DNA of 64,000 nt from Pseudooceanicola aestuarii (GTDB lineage: Bacteria > Pseudomonadota > Alphaproteobacteria > Rhodobacterales > Rhodobacteraceae), in the NCBI RefSeq assembly GCF_010614805.1, contig NZ_JAAFZC010000003.1, positions 1 through 64,000 on the forward strand. Direction: 5' to 3'. A program made the translations under genes and the position numbers. The notes below the pieces were generated by a model. It was not told where the DNA came from. It did not search any database and was given only the letters and a program-made list of their open reading frames with translations. Numbering within the stretch: position 1 is the stretch's first letter; the number at the start of each line of letters is the position of its first letter. Positions 1-7,651 of the stretch are shown here, piece by piece.

Positions 1-24
1 CGGGGGGGTGGGCTGATGATTTCC

Positions 25-48
25 GCGCGCGGGTTCCGGCCCGCGCGC
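25..48. repeat. GC-rich perfect hairpin upstream of the ABC genes
   Basis: A 9-bp perfect inverted repeat (GCGCGCGGG / CCCGCGCGC) encloses a 6-nt loop, 64 bp before the first gene. There is no T-run, so it is either the tail of a transcript from outside the window or a leader structure. No open reading frame before position 112 can be supported. Confidence 0.4.
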
Positions 49-111
49 CAACAGAAGGGCCGAACCAACCGGCCCGCTTTCGAACACTCATACCAACAGG
101 AAGGAAAGATC

Positions 112-1350
112 ATGAAAACCAGGTTTACCCGCTGCTCCACCCTTGCGCTGATGGCCGGAATGCTCGCCGCGCCCGCCATGGCGCAGGATGTCACCATCCG
201 CGCCCTGATGGAGGACGTGCCCGAAACCCGCATCATCGAAGAGCTGCTGCCCGAGTTCACCGAAGCGACCGGCATCGCCGTGGAGTTCGAAAAGGTCGGC
301 TATGGCGACATGCATGACAAGCTGGTGGCCCAGCTGGTCGGCGGCCAGTCCTACTACAACCTGCTGTCCGTCGATTTCCTGTGGGCCGGGGAATTCCCCG
401 AAGCCGGCTGGCTGACCGATCTGGGCCCCTATGTCGAAGAGACCGGGTTCGACATGTCCGGCTTTATCCCGTCCATGCTGGACCTGCTGGGCGCGACCGA
501 GGACAACCTGCCGATCCTGCCGATGTACAATTATTCCATGGGTCTGATCCACCGCAGCGACATCCTGGAGGCACGGGGCGTCGCGCTGCCCGACACGCTG
601 GAAGGCTACGTGGAGCTGGCCAAGGCAGTTTCCGCCGACGGTCAGGTCGTGGGCGCCGCGATGCAGGGGCAGAAAGGCGACCCGAACTCCATGGAGTTCT
701 CCAACTACCTGTTCTCCGCGGGGGGCAGCTATCTGGGTGAAGACGGCACCGTCACGCTGGACAGCCCGGCGGCGGTCACCGCCCTTGGGCTTTATGCCGA
801 TGCCATCCAGAACGCCGCCCAGACCGGCGCGCTGTCGGCCACGCTGGACGACACGATGCGCCTGATGTGCAGCGGCGAGGCGTTCTCCATGGTCACCTAT
901 TGGTGGATGCTCCCGCAGCTGGACAATGCCGAAACCTGCCCCGAAGTGGCGGGCAAGCTGTCGCTGTCGGTCATGCCGGGCGGTGCGGGCGAATCCGGCG
1001 GCTGGGGCTGGGGCATTCCGACCAACGTGTCGGATGCGGAGAAGGACGCCGCCTGGCAGTTCATCTCCTGGGTGCAAAGCCCTGAGATCGCGGTGAAACG
1101 CGCCGTACAAGGCCATTCCCCGGTGCAATCGGATGTGTTCTCCGCCGCCGAGGTTCTGGAGGCGCATCCCTATTACGCCGACGGGCAGAAGGTGGTCGAG
1201 GCGGGCAAATCCTTCCCGATCTTCACCTATACCGCGCAATACGAGGACGTGCTGGGCACCCAGATCTCCCTGGCCGCCAGCGGGGATGCCACCCCCCAGG
1301 AGGCCATCACCTCCGCGGCCGAGGGCCTGGCGGAACTGATGGAAGACTGA
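112..1350 (+). CDS. ABC transporter sugar-type substrate-binding protein (family 1)
   Basis: Periplasmic solute-binding protein of 412 aa, most like the carbohydrate family-1 (MalE/UgpB-like) proteins. The start at 112 is chosen because AGGAAGGAAAG ends a few bases upstream and the protein then opens with a clean signal peptide (hydrophobic residues 9-21, likely cleavage AMA|QD at 24/25). A longer in-frame start at 16 would bury the signal peptide. The mature part shows the usual bilobal features, including a tryptophan-rich stretch near residues 300-305 (GGWGWGIP) typical of sugar binders. A permease gene follows, with a terminator-like hairpin between them. The ligand is not deducible; a sugar or sugar alcohol is the usual guess for this family. 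Confidence 0.88.
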   Translation: MKTRFTRCSTLALMAGMLAAPAMAQDVTIRALMEDVPETRIIEELLPEFTEATGIAVEFEKVGYGDMHDKLVAQLVGGQSYYNLLSVDFLWAGEFPEAGWLTDLGPYVEETGFDMSGFIPSMLDLLGATEDNLPILPMYNYSMGLIHRSDILEARGVALPDTLEGYVELAKAVSADGQVVGAAMQGQKGDPNSMEFSNYLFSAGGSYLGEDGTVTLDSPAAVTALGLYADAIQNAAQTGALSATLDDTMRLMCSGEAFSMVTYWWMLPQLDNAETCPEVAGKLSLSVMPGGAGESGGWGWGIPTNVSDAEKDAAWQFISWVQSPEIAVKRAVQGHSPVQSDVFSAAEVLEAHPYYADGQKVVEAGKSFPIFTYTAQYEDVLGTQISLAASGDATPQEAITSAAEGLAELMED

Positions 1351-1357
1351 TCGCACC

Positions 1358-1387
1358 AGCCCCGCCCCGGAAACGTGGCGGGGCTTT
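1358..1387 (+). terminator. Intrinsic terminator/attenuator after the binding-protein gene
   Basis: A 9-bp perfect stem (AGCCCCGCC / GGCGGGGCT) with a 10-nt loop is followed by TTTT. It lies between the binding-protein stop and the permease start, which suggests partial termination so that more binding protein than permease is made. Confidence 0.7.
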
Positions 1388-1407
1388 TCATCCCTCCCGG
1401 AGAGTTC

Positions 1408-2289
1408 ATGCCCGACTACAGCATTTCCCGTGCGCGCCGCCGACTGGGCCGGTTGTTCGCCGCCCCCGGCCTTGCCCTTCTGACGATCACCATGGGCCTG
1501 CCGCTGGGCTATGCGCTGGTCATTTCCCTGTCCAACATGACGCTGATCCGGCCCCGGCTCAGCCCGTTTCAGGGGTTGGAAAACTATATCGAGGTTCTGA
1601 CAGACCCGATGTTCTGGTCCTCGCTCGGCGTGACCTTGCGGTTCTCCGCCGCCGCCGTGATCGGAGAATTCGTCGTCGGGCTGGCCATCGCCTTGCTGCT
1701 GACCAAGGTGGTGCGGATGCGGGCCGTCTATTTCGCCATCCTGACCCTGCCGATGGCCATGTCCCCCGTCGCCGTGGCGCTGATCTGGAAGATGTTGCTG
1801 CAACCCAATCTGGGGATCGTGAACACCACGCTGGGCCAACTGGGCATCGCGCCGGTGGATTGGCTGGGCAGTCCCGATCTGGCGCTTTCGACCCTGGTCT
1901 TCGTGGAGATCTGGCAGCAGACATCCTTTGTCGTGCTGCTGTTGTCGGCGGGCCTGGCCTCCCTCCCGCGTGAGCCGTTCGAAGCGGCGGAGGTCGACGG
2001 CGCAGGGCCTGTTGCGCAATTCTGGTACATCACCCTGCCGATGCTGCGCCCCGTGGCCGCCATCGCCATCGTCATCCAGCTGATCAACGAATTCCGGACC
2101 TACGATCTGGTCTACGTGATGACCAAGGGCGGGCCCGGCATCTCGACCGAGCTGCTGTCCTTCTACGCCTACAAGCGGGCGTTCCAGGGCCTGGCCATCA
2201 ACGAGGGCAACGCCGCCGCCTTCCTGTTGCTGATGGTCGTGCTGGCGATCACCGTCGTCTTCTTCTGGATTCTCGAACGCCGACGCTGA
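1408..2289 (+). CDS. ABC transporter permease, sugar type (MalF-like)
   Basis: Inner-membrane permease of 293 aa with about six hydrophobic segments. Near residues 190-215 it carries the EAA loop (EAAEVDGAGPVAQFW then ITLPMLRP) that docks onto the ATPase, as in MalF/UgpA-type proteins. The ATG at 1408 follows CCCGGAGAG. Normally a second permease (MalG-like) and an ATPase come next. Here a reverse-strand gene begins 5 bp after the stop, so the cassette is incomplete on this side; the missing parts must lie upstream of the window or be supplied from elsewhere. Confidence 0.88.
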   Translation: MPDYSISRARRRLGRLFAAPGLALLTITMGLPLGYALVISLSNMTLIRPRLSPFQGLENYIEVLTDPMFWSSLGVTLRFSAAAVIGEFVVGLAIALLLTKVVRMRAVYFAILTLPMAMSPVAVALIWKMLLQPNLGIVNTTLGQLGIAPVDWLGSPDLALSTLVFVEIWQQTSFVVLLLSAGLASLPREPFEAAEVDGAGPVAQFWYITLPMLRPVAAIAIVIQLINEFRTYDLVYVMTKGGPGISTELLSFYAYKRAFQGLAINEGNAAAFLLLMVVLAITVVFFWILERRR

Positions 2290-2294
2290 GGGGA

Positions 2295-3665
2295 TCAGCC
2301 GCGCGGCCAGCCGGTGGCGCCCAGGGTCCGCGCGCCAGCCTGCTCCAGCGCCTGGCCCATCGCGGCCAGCCGCGCGTCCTGTCCGGCCCCGGCCAGCAGC
2401 GTCACGCTGCCCGGCCGCCCGTCGCTGCGCGCGGGAATGGGCAGGGCCAGAGCGCACATGTCCAGCAGGTTCACGAAATTGGTATAGGTGCCCAGGTTGG
2501 AATTGGGGCCGACGGGATCGCGCTCCAGATCGGCGACGCTGTAGAAAGTGGGGATCGTCGGGACGCACAGCAGATCCAGATCGGCCATCACCTCCTCCAC
2601 CCGGCGGGTCAGATCCTTCAGCCGGTAGAAACCGCGAAAGGCGTCCGTCGCGCTCAGCGTTTCGGCCTTGGCGATGATCTGGCGGGTGACGGGCAGGATC
2701 TCCTCCGGCGCGCGCGCCAGCAAGTCGGCGATGACACTGTGCCGCTCCGCCACCCAGGCGCCATTGTAAAGCATGTCGGCCACATCGTGGAACGGCGTGA
2801 AGTCCAGCGGCACGATCCGGTGGCCCTGCGCTTCCAGCAGGTGCAATCCGCCGTGGAAGGACGCCGCCTGCGCCGTGTCGCCAAAGGTCTGCAAGATCGC
2901 GTCGTCGGGCACACCGATGCGCAACCCGGTGGGCGCAGCGGGCAGGGCCGGGGCGTCGATCCGCCGGGCATAGCTGTCGGCGGGGTCGAACACCGCCCCG
3001 ACGCGAAATGCCGCATGTGCATCCGCGATGGTCAGCGCGAAGACCGATATCGTCTCCACCGACCGGCAGGCGGGCACCGATCCGCTGGCCGACCAACTGC
3101 CCAGCGTCGGCTTCAACCCGACGATGTTGTTCAACGCCGCAGGCACCCGCCCCGATCCGGCGGTGTCGGTCCCCAGGGCAAAGCTGACGATGCCCTGCGC
3201 CACGGCGACGCCCGATCCGCCAGAGGATCCGCCCGGCACGATTTCCGGGTCCACCGCGTTTTTCGGCGCGCCGTACGGCGTGCGCACGCCGACCAGCCCG
3301 GTGGCGAACTGGTCCAGGTTGGTCTTGCCGATCACGATGGCCCCGGCCTCCCGCAGGCGCGCAACGACAAAGGCGTCGGCCGAGGGCCGGTATTCCCAGG
3401 CCGGGCAGGCGGCGGTGGTGGGCAGGCCGGCGACGTCGATATTGTCCTTCACCGCAAAGGGGATGCCCCACAGCGGGCGCGATGCGTCGCGCGGACCCAG
3501 GGCTGCGACCTCGGCCTGTACCTCCGCCTCCGCGCGCAGGGTGATGAAGATGCCGGGATCCGCCACGTCGCGAATGCGATCATAGACCTGCGCGATGATC
3601 TGCGACGGCGGCACGCCATCGTCATAGGCGCGGGCCAGGGAATCGAAAGTCAGGGGGATCGTCAT
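2295..3665 (-). CDS. atzF: Allophanate hydrolase (AtzF/TrzF-like amidase domain only)
   Basis: Amidase-signature enzyme of 456 aa. The catalytic set is visible: Lys73 (PFAVKDNID), cis-Ser147 (PGGSSGGSG) and nucleophile Ser171 (GTDTAGSGRVP). Their spacing (74 and 98 residues) matches allophanate hydrolase as I remember it. The block PTTAACPA and the NNIVGLKPT motif are also allophanate-hydrolase-like. The expected reaction is allophanate to ammonia and CO2. The protein ends after the amidase domain; the roughly 100-150 aa C-terminal domain of AtzF is absent. I chose the second Met: GGAG lies 7 nt before it but only 1 nt before the first ATG at 3671. It is transcribed divergently from a LysR gene and a biuret hydrolase, which fits a biuret pathway. 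Confidence 0.82.
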   Translation of the reverse strand: MTIPLTFDSLARAYDDGVPPSQIIAQVYDRIRDVADPGIFITLRAEAEVQAEVAALGPRDASRPLWGIPFAVKDNIDVAGLPTTAACPAWEYRPSADAFVVARLREAGAIVIGKTNLDQFATGLVGVRTPYGAPKNAVDPEIVPGGSSGGSGVAVAQGIVSFALGTDTAGSGRVPAALNNIVGLKPTLGSWSASGSVPACRSVETISVFALTIADAHAAFRVGAVFDPADSYARRIDAPALPAAPTGLRIGVPDDAILQTFGDTAQAASFHGGLHLLEAQGHRIVPLDFTPFHDVADMLYNGAWVAERHSVIADLLARAPEEILPVTRQIIAKAETLSATDAFRGFYRLKDLTRRVEEVMADLDLLCVPTIPTFYSVADLERDPVGPNSNLGTYTNFVNLLDMCALALPIPARSDGRPGSVTLLAGAGQDARLAAMGQALEQAGARTLGATGWPRG

Positions 3666-3720
3666 GGGCATTCTCCGGTGCTGGGACCGGCAGGGGAGCG
3701 CGAATCTCCGGTGAACTCAA

Positions 3721-3772
3721 TTGCCAAGTTTTCACAGAAGTGATGCAATAAATGCAGCATAAGGGGATCGCG
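3721..3772. promoter_or_regulatory. Putative LysR-responsive intergenic region
   Basis: AT-rich gap between the reverse amidase and the forward LysR gene. It holds TTGCCAA (3721-3727) and AAGTGATGCA (3738-3747). Both words recur in the same order reversed around the next promoter (AAGTGATGCA at 4661-4670, TTGCCAA at 4686-4692). The TGCA-ATAAA-TGCA repeat at 3744-3756 is the best dyad. An operator for the adjacent LysR protein is the simplest reading. Confidence 0.4.
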
Positions 3773-4666
3773 ATGCGCCATCTGAAAGACTTTCAATTTA
3801 TCGAGGCCGTCGCCCGCGCCGGGTCGATCCGCAAGGCGGCGGAAGATCTGCATATCACAGCCTCCGCCCTGAACCGGCGGATTCAGCGGTTCGAAGAGGA
3901 TTTCGGCACCCGCATCTTTGAACGGTTGCCGCGCGGGATGCGCCTGAACCCGGCCGGAGAGCTTGTGATACAGCATTTCCGCAGCCAGCAAAGTGACCTG
4001 CGCCGGGTTCAAAGCCTGGTCGCCGACCTGGGAGGAGAGCGGCGCGGCCATGTCTCCATCGCCTGTTCCCAGGCTCTGGCGCCCTATTTCCTGCCCGGTC
4101 AGATCGCCCGCTACCGCGCCGAACATCCGGGTGTCACCTTCTCGGTCCAGATCCGCGACCGCGCCGCGGCAGAGGAAGATTTGCGCAGTTTCCACAGTGA
4201 CCTGGCCCTGGTTCTGGAACCCGCGCACCTGGCCGATGTGGAGACCCTGGCCGTCCTGACGCAGCCGGTGCACGCGGTGATGCGCGCCGACAACCCGTTG
4301 GCCCGGCAGGCCGAAATCCGGCTGCGCGCCTGCCTGGACCAGCCGCATGTGGTGCCCGGACGCTCCTACGCGGTGCGGCGGATGCTGGAAGCCGCGCTGG
4401 CCCCGACTTCGCGGCAATTGTCCCCGATACTGGAGGCGGACTCATTTGATTTCATGCGCCATTACGTGGAATTCGCGGATGCGCTGGCGTTCCAGATCCC
4501 TGTCGGGCTGCGCCTGCCGCCGGGGCTGACCTCCCGTCCGCTGGCGCGGCGGGACATCGCGCCGGGGCGGCTGATCCTGGGCCAGCTGCGCGGGCGCAGC
4601 CTGCCCGTCGCCCCGGCCCGCTTCGCACAGCAATTGATGCAGGCCCTGGACCATCTGGCAAAGTGA
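3773..4666 (+). CDS. LysR-family transcriptional regulator
   Basis: Regulator of 297 aa. The N-terminal winged helix-turn-helix spans about residues 1-60 ([20 protein letters not shown], then [20 protein letters not shown]), followed by a periplasmic-binding-protein-like effector domain from about residue 90. The ATG at 3773 follows AGGGGA with 5-nt spacing, better than the ATG at 3752. It sits between divergent allophanate hydrolase and downstream biuret amidohydrolase genes, so it is the likely regulator of both. LysR proteins usually bind T-N11-A dyads in such divergent gaps. The effector is probably a pathway compound (biuret or allophanate), which is inference. Confidence 0.9.
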   Translation: MRHLKDFQFIEAVARAGSIRKAAEDLHITASALNRRIQRFEEDFGTRIFERLPRGMRLNPAGELVIQHFRSQQSDLRRVQSLVADLGGERRGHVSIACSQALAPYFLPGQIARYRAEHPGVTFSVQIRDRAAAEEDLRSFHSDLALVLEPAHLADVETLAVLTQPVHAVMRADNPLARQAEIRLRACLDQPHVVPGRSYAVRRMLEAALAPTSRQLSPILEADSFDFMRHYVEFADALAFQIPVGLRLPPGLTSRPLARRDIAPGRLILGQLRGRSLPVAPARFAQQLMQALDHLAK

Positions 4667-4757
4667 TGCATTTTCCGCACCGGATTTGCCAAAATTCAGC
4701 ACAACTGAGCATCGCGAAGCTTTGCTAGCCTGCGGGCACACAGCAGAGGAACCGCAG
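4661..4757 (+). promoter_or_regulatory. Putative biuH promoter/operator region
   Basis: The 3' end of the LysR gene and the gap to biuH repeat the words AAGTGATGCA (4661-4670) and TTGCCAA (4686-4692) seen upstream of lysR. The region is less GC-rich than its surroundings. A clear sigma-70 pair is not evident. AGAGGA at 4745-4750 is the biuH ribosome binding site. Confidence 0.35.
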
Positions 4758-5438
4758 ATGCCCCCAATCGACGCCACCCCCTATGCCTGGCCCTATAACG
4801 GCGACCTGCGCCCGCAGAACACCGCCCTGATCGTCATCGACATGCAGACGGATTTCTGCGGACCGGGCGGATATGTGGACAAGATGGGCTATGACCTGTC
4901 GCTGACCCGCGCGCCTATCGGGCCGATCGCCCGCCTGATGGCGGCGATGCGGGCCGGGGGCTATCCGATCCTCCACACCCGCGAGGGGCACCGCCCCGAC
5001 CTGGCCGATCTGCCCGCGAACAAGCGCTGGCGCTCTCGCCAGATTGGCGCGGGGATCGGCGATGCCGGTCCCTGCGGGCGCATCCTGGTGCGCGGCGAAC
5101 CCGGCTGGCAGATCATCGACGAACTGGCCCCCCGCCCCGGCGAAATCATCATCGACAAGCCGGGCAAGGGCAGTTTCTACGCAACCGACCTGGACCTGAC
5201 CCTGCGCACCCGCGGGATCGAGAACCTGATCCTGACCGGGATCACTACCGATGTCTGCGTGCACACCACCATGCGGGAGGCCAACGACAGGGGCTACGAA
5301 TGCCTGCTGGTCGAGGATTGCTGCGGCGCCACCGACCGCGCCAACCACGATGCCGCGATCCGCATGGTGCAGATGCAGGGCGGCGTATTCGGCGGTGTCA
5401 GCACCTCCGCCGCCGTGATCGCGGGGCTGGCGGCGTGA
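4758..5438 (+). CDS. biuH: Biuret amidohydrolase (isochorismatase-like cysteine hydrolase)
   Basis: Enzyme of 226 aa in the isochorismatase-like superfamily. The Asp-Lys-Cys triad is present as Asp28 (VIDMQTDF), Lys134 ([10 protein letters not shown]) and Cys167 (TTDVCVHTT). This is the same spacing as I recall for Rhizobium biuret hydrolase (Asp36/Lys142/Cys175, offset 8). The N-terminal PYAWPYNG motif and the [19 protein letters not shown] block are also shared with it. The reaction would be biuret to allophanate plus ammonia; the divergent allophanate hydrolase would finish the job. The ATG at 4758 follows AGAGGA. The next gene starts inside the stop codon (GTGA), so the two are translationally coupled. 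Ureidoacrylate hydrolase (RutB) is a relative, but no other pyrimidine-pathway genes are near. Confidence 0.85.
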   Translation: MPPIDATPYAWPYNGDLRPQNTALIVIDMQTDFCGPGGYVDKMGYDLSLTRAPIGPIARLMAAMRAGGYPILHTREGHRPDLADLPANKRWRSRQIGAGIGDAGPCGRILVRGEPGWQIIDELAPRPGEIIIDKPGKGSFYATDLDLTLRTRGIENLILTGITTDVCVHTTMREANDRGYECLLVEDCCGATDRANHDAAIRMVQMQGGVFGGVSTSAAVIAGLAA

Positions 5439-5782
5439 GTCCGATGGTCTTTGCCGACCTGCTGGGCACGGGTCGCGCGGCGCTGACATTTGAACCGTTC
5501 CGCCCAGGGGTGGAGATCTGTTCGCTGTGGCGTGACGGCCCGGACGGCGGCGAATGGGCGGTGCTGCGCTACCAGCCCGGCGCCTCGGTGCCCCGGCACC
5601 GTCATCCGGGGATGGAGACGATCCTGGTGCTGGAAGGCGCGCAAAGCGATGAAACCGGCACCTATCGCGCCGGTGACATGGTGTGCAACGCACCGGGCAG
5701 CGTGCATTCCGTCCGCTCGGACAGCGGTTGCATGGTGCTGATCTTCTGGGCGCAACCGGTGGAGATCCTTCTCCCCGACTGA
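5435..5782 (+). CDS. Small single-domain cupin (ChrR-like)
   Basis: Cytoplasmic cupin of 115 aa. The two cupin motifs give a plausible metal site: His55, His57 and Glu61 ([14 protein letters not shown]) and His91 (NAPGSVHSV). It resembles the anti-ECF ChrR cupin fold but has no N-terminal zinc anti-sigma domain. The GTG start at 5435 overlaps the biuH stop as GTGA; an ATG at 5444 is the alternative. Coupling to biuH implies a role in the same pathway, for example metal-dependent chemistry on an intermediate or small-molecule sensing. No function can be assigned. Confidence 0.75.
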   Translation: MSPMVFADLLGTGRAALTFEPFRPGVEICSLWRDGPDGGEWAVLRYQPGASVPRHRHPGMETILVLEGAQSDETGTYRAGDMVCNAPGSVHSVRSDSGCMVLIFWAQPVEILLPD

Positions 5783-5865
5783 TCCGGCACCAGCCCTGCC
5801 CCTGACCTCACCCCACGGGCTTCGGCGAATCGCCACGCCTTTTCCTATGATGCCGACACTGCCCT

Positions 5866-5893
5866 CCCCCCGTCGCCCCGAAGCGGCGGGGGG
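5866..5893. terminator. Strong GC hairpin after the biuret genes
   Basis: An 11-bp stem (CCCCCCGTCGC / GCGGCGGGGGG, one G-T wobble) with a 6-nt loop separates the cupin gene from the next regulator. It has no T-run, so it may be a Rho-assisted or weak terminator. Confidence 0.45.
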
Positions 5894-5924
5894 TCAGGCG
5901 CGTGGAACATTGGAATTCTGTGAG

Positions 5925-5952
5925 ATCAGTTGTCAGTTGTCAGACATCTGAT
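5925..5952. promoter_or_regulatory. Putative operator of the FadR-type fusion gene
   Basis: The perfect palindrome TGTC-A-GACA (5938-5946) overlaps a tandem TGTCAG repeat (5931-5943). It lies inside a wider ATCAG...CTGAT pair (5925-5929, 5948-5952). FadR-subfamily GntR proteins typically bind short dyads of the form TNGTNNNACNA just upstream of their own gene, 40-60 bp before the start as here. Confidence 0.45.
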
Positions 5953-5988
5953 TTCCTAGTAGACCCATCCTGGAGGAGAGACCCGCAC

Positions 5989-7629
5989 ATGCGTTCCGAA
6001 ACCCCGCTAGACCTGCGCCCCGTCGGACGGCGCCGCATCTCGGACGAGATCGCCGGCCAGCTGTCCGAAATGATCACCGGCGGCACCCTCTCCGTCGGGG
6101 ACAAGCTGCCGACAGAAGCCGAGCTGGTGAAAACCTTCGACGCCGGACGCAGCGCGGTGCGCGAGGCGATCGCCCAACTGCGCGAGGCCGGGCTGGTCGA
6201 GACGCGGCACGGAATAGGTGCCTTTGTCTGCTCTCCGGTGGCGGCGTCCGGGTTCAAGATCGACCCGCAGATCCTGTCGTCCCTGGAACATCTGCGGCAG
6301 GTGCTGGAACTGCGCATGGAGATCGAGGTCGCGGGCGCCGCCATGGCCGCCCGTCGCCGCACCCTGTCGCAGTTGCGCAGCGTGGAGGACGCCTTTGCCA
6401 AGGTGCAGGCGGCGCTGGAGGCAGGCGGCCCCGCGATGAAGGAACAGCGCCTGTTCCACCAGCATGTCGCCATCGCCACCAATAATCCCTATTTCCGCGA
6501 CCTCATGCGGTTTCTCTATATCCGCATCGACGCCGGGATCGCCGATGACCTCGCCCGGTCCGTTCTCAGGAGCGATGGCCCGCTGGAGATCGAACGTGAA
6601 CTCCACACCATACTCGAAGCCATCCGCACCGGCGATCCCGACAGGGCCCGCCGCGCGTCATGGAACCACCTGCTGCGCACGGCCGACCGACTGGGCCTGC
6701 GCGGCCTCCAAGGCTGGGAGGAAAGCCGCATGACCTCACTCGGTGAAGTCGAAATCCCCGTCTGCGCCGCCGCGGACCTGAACCCCCATGCGCCGCGTTT
6801 TGTCCCGCCGGCGGGCGCTACGGATTGCCATGCGCATATCTTTGGCCCCGATGCGCAGTATCCCTATACCCCGCATCGCACCTACACCCCGCCCGAGGCC
6901 AGCACCGCCGCCTATTTCCACATGCTGGACACGCTGGGGCTGGACCGGGGCGTGATCGTGCAACCCTCGGTCTATGGCCGCGACAACCGCTGCACGCTGG
7001 ATGTGGTGCGCCGCCATCCCGATCGGCTGCGCGCCGTTGTGGTGGTGGACGAGGACATCACCGAAAAGGAACTGGAAGAGATGCACGAAGCCGGCGCCCG
7101 GGGCGTGCGGCTGAACCTGCTGTTCCGCTCCGGCGTCGAAGTCTCGGACGTGCGCAAGATCGCCGAAAAGGTCGCCGCCCTGGACTGGCATCTGCAAATG
7201 CTGATCGATGTCTCCGAATTCGCCGATATCCGCGACACGCTGGGCACGCTGCCGGTGGAAACGGTCTTCGACCACCTGGGCCATATGCCGACCTCGGCCG
7301 GGACCAGTCACCCCGGCTTCCAGGAGATGCTTTCGCTGGTGGCGGATGGCAAATCCTGGGTGAAGTTGTCGGGCAGCTATCGCATCACCGGCCAGAACGA
7401 GACCCCCTATACCGATATCGCGCCTTTCGCGCGCGAAATCATTCGCGCCAATCCCGAACGCGTGCTGTGGGCCAGCGACTGGCCGCATCCCTACATCAAC
7501 GTCGACATGCCCAATGACGGCGCCTTGCTGAACATGCTGGACGACTGGGCGCCCGACACGGCCACGCGGGATCGCATCCTGGCCCAGAATCCAGCGCGTC
7601 TTTATGGGTTCGAACCCCCCAACACCTGA
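5989..7629 (+). CDS. FadR-type GntR regulator fused to lactonase-like amidohydrolase
   Basis: One uninterrupted frame of 546 aa joins two complete proteins. Residues about 14-80 are a GntR winged helix (ISDEIAGQLSEMI through ETRHGIGAFV), and about 95-230 are the all-helical FCD effector domain. Residues 248-546 form an amidohydrolase-2/COG3618 TIM barrel with the HxH metal motif (TDCHAHIFGP), FDHLGHMP, and the Asp of WASDWPHP. The family includes 2-pyrone-4,6-dicarboxylate lactonase and galactarolactone isomerase. The start at 5989 follows GGAGGAG. A strong ribosome binding site inside the gene precedes Met248, so a separate hydrolase may also be made. A TRAP system follows 22 bp later; the likely job is substrate-controlled expression plus lactone opening. 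A lost stop codon or a sequencing indel is the alternative to a true fusion. Confidence 0.8.
   Translation: MRSETPLDLRPVGRRRISDEIAGQLSEMITGGTLSVGDKLPTEAELVKTFDAGRSAVREAIAQLREAGLVETRHGIGAFVCSPVAASGFKIDPQILSSLEHLRQVLELRMEIEVAGAAMAARRRTLSQLRSVEDAFAKVQAALEAGGPAMKEQRLFHQHVAIATNNPYFRDLMRFLYIRIDAGIADDLARSVLRSDGPLEIERELHTILEAIRTGDPDRARRASWNHLLRTADRLGLRGLQGWEESRMTSLGEVEIPVCAAADLNPHAPRFVPPAGATDCHAHIFGPDAQYPYTPHRTYTPPEASTAAYFHMLDTLGLDRGVIVQPSVYGRDNRCTLDVVRRHPDRLRAVVVVDEDITEKELEEMHEAGARGVRLNLLFRSGVEVSDVRKIAEKVAALDWHLQMLIDVSEFADIRDTLGTLPVETVFDHLGHMPTSAGTSHPGFQEMLSLVADGKSWVKLSGSYRITGQNETPYTDIAPFAREIIRANPERVLWASDWPHPYINVDMPNDGALLNMLDDWAPDTATRDRILAQNPARLYGFEPPNT
6716..6732 (+). promoter_or_regulatory. Internal ribosome binding site and start at the fusion junction
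   Basis: GGGAGGAAAG (6716-6725) sits 4 nt before an in-frame ATG at 6730, exactly where the FCD domain ends and the amidohydrolase begins. It is as strong as any start signal in this window. ATGA at 6730-6733 also holds a stop in the +1 frame, the usual form of a 4-bp overlap between separate genes. Confidence 0.6.
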
Positions 7630-7651
7630 TCATCCAAGGGAGGATACCAAG

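Noticed and set aside
16..111. N-terminal extension of the first binding protein
   Set aside because: It would place 32 residues before a perfect signal peptide, and the real ribosome binding site precedes 112.
88..3471. A reverse open frame of over 1100 codons across the first ABC genes and the amidase
   Set aside because: It crosses three real genes in other frames and has no start signal or recognisable family.
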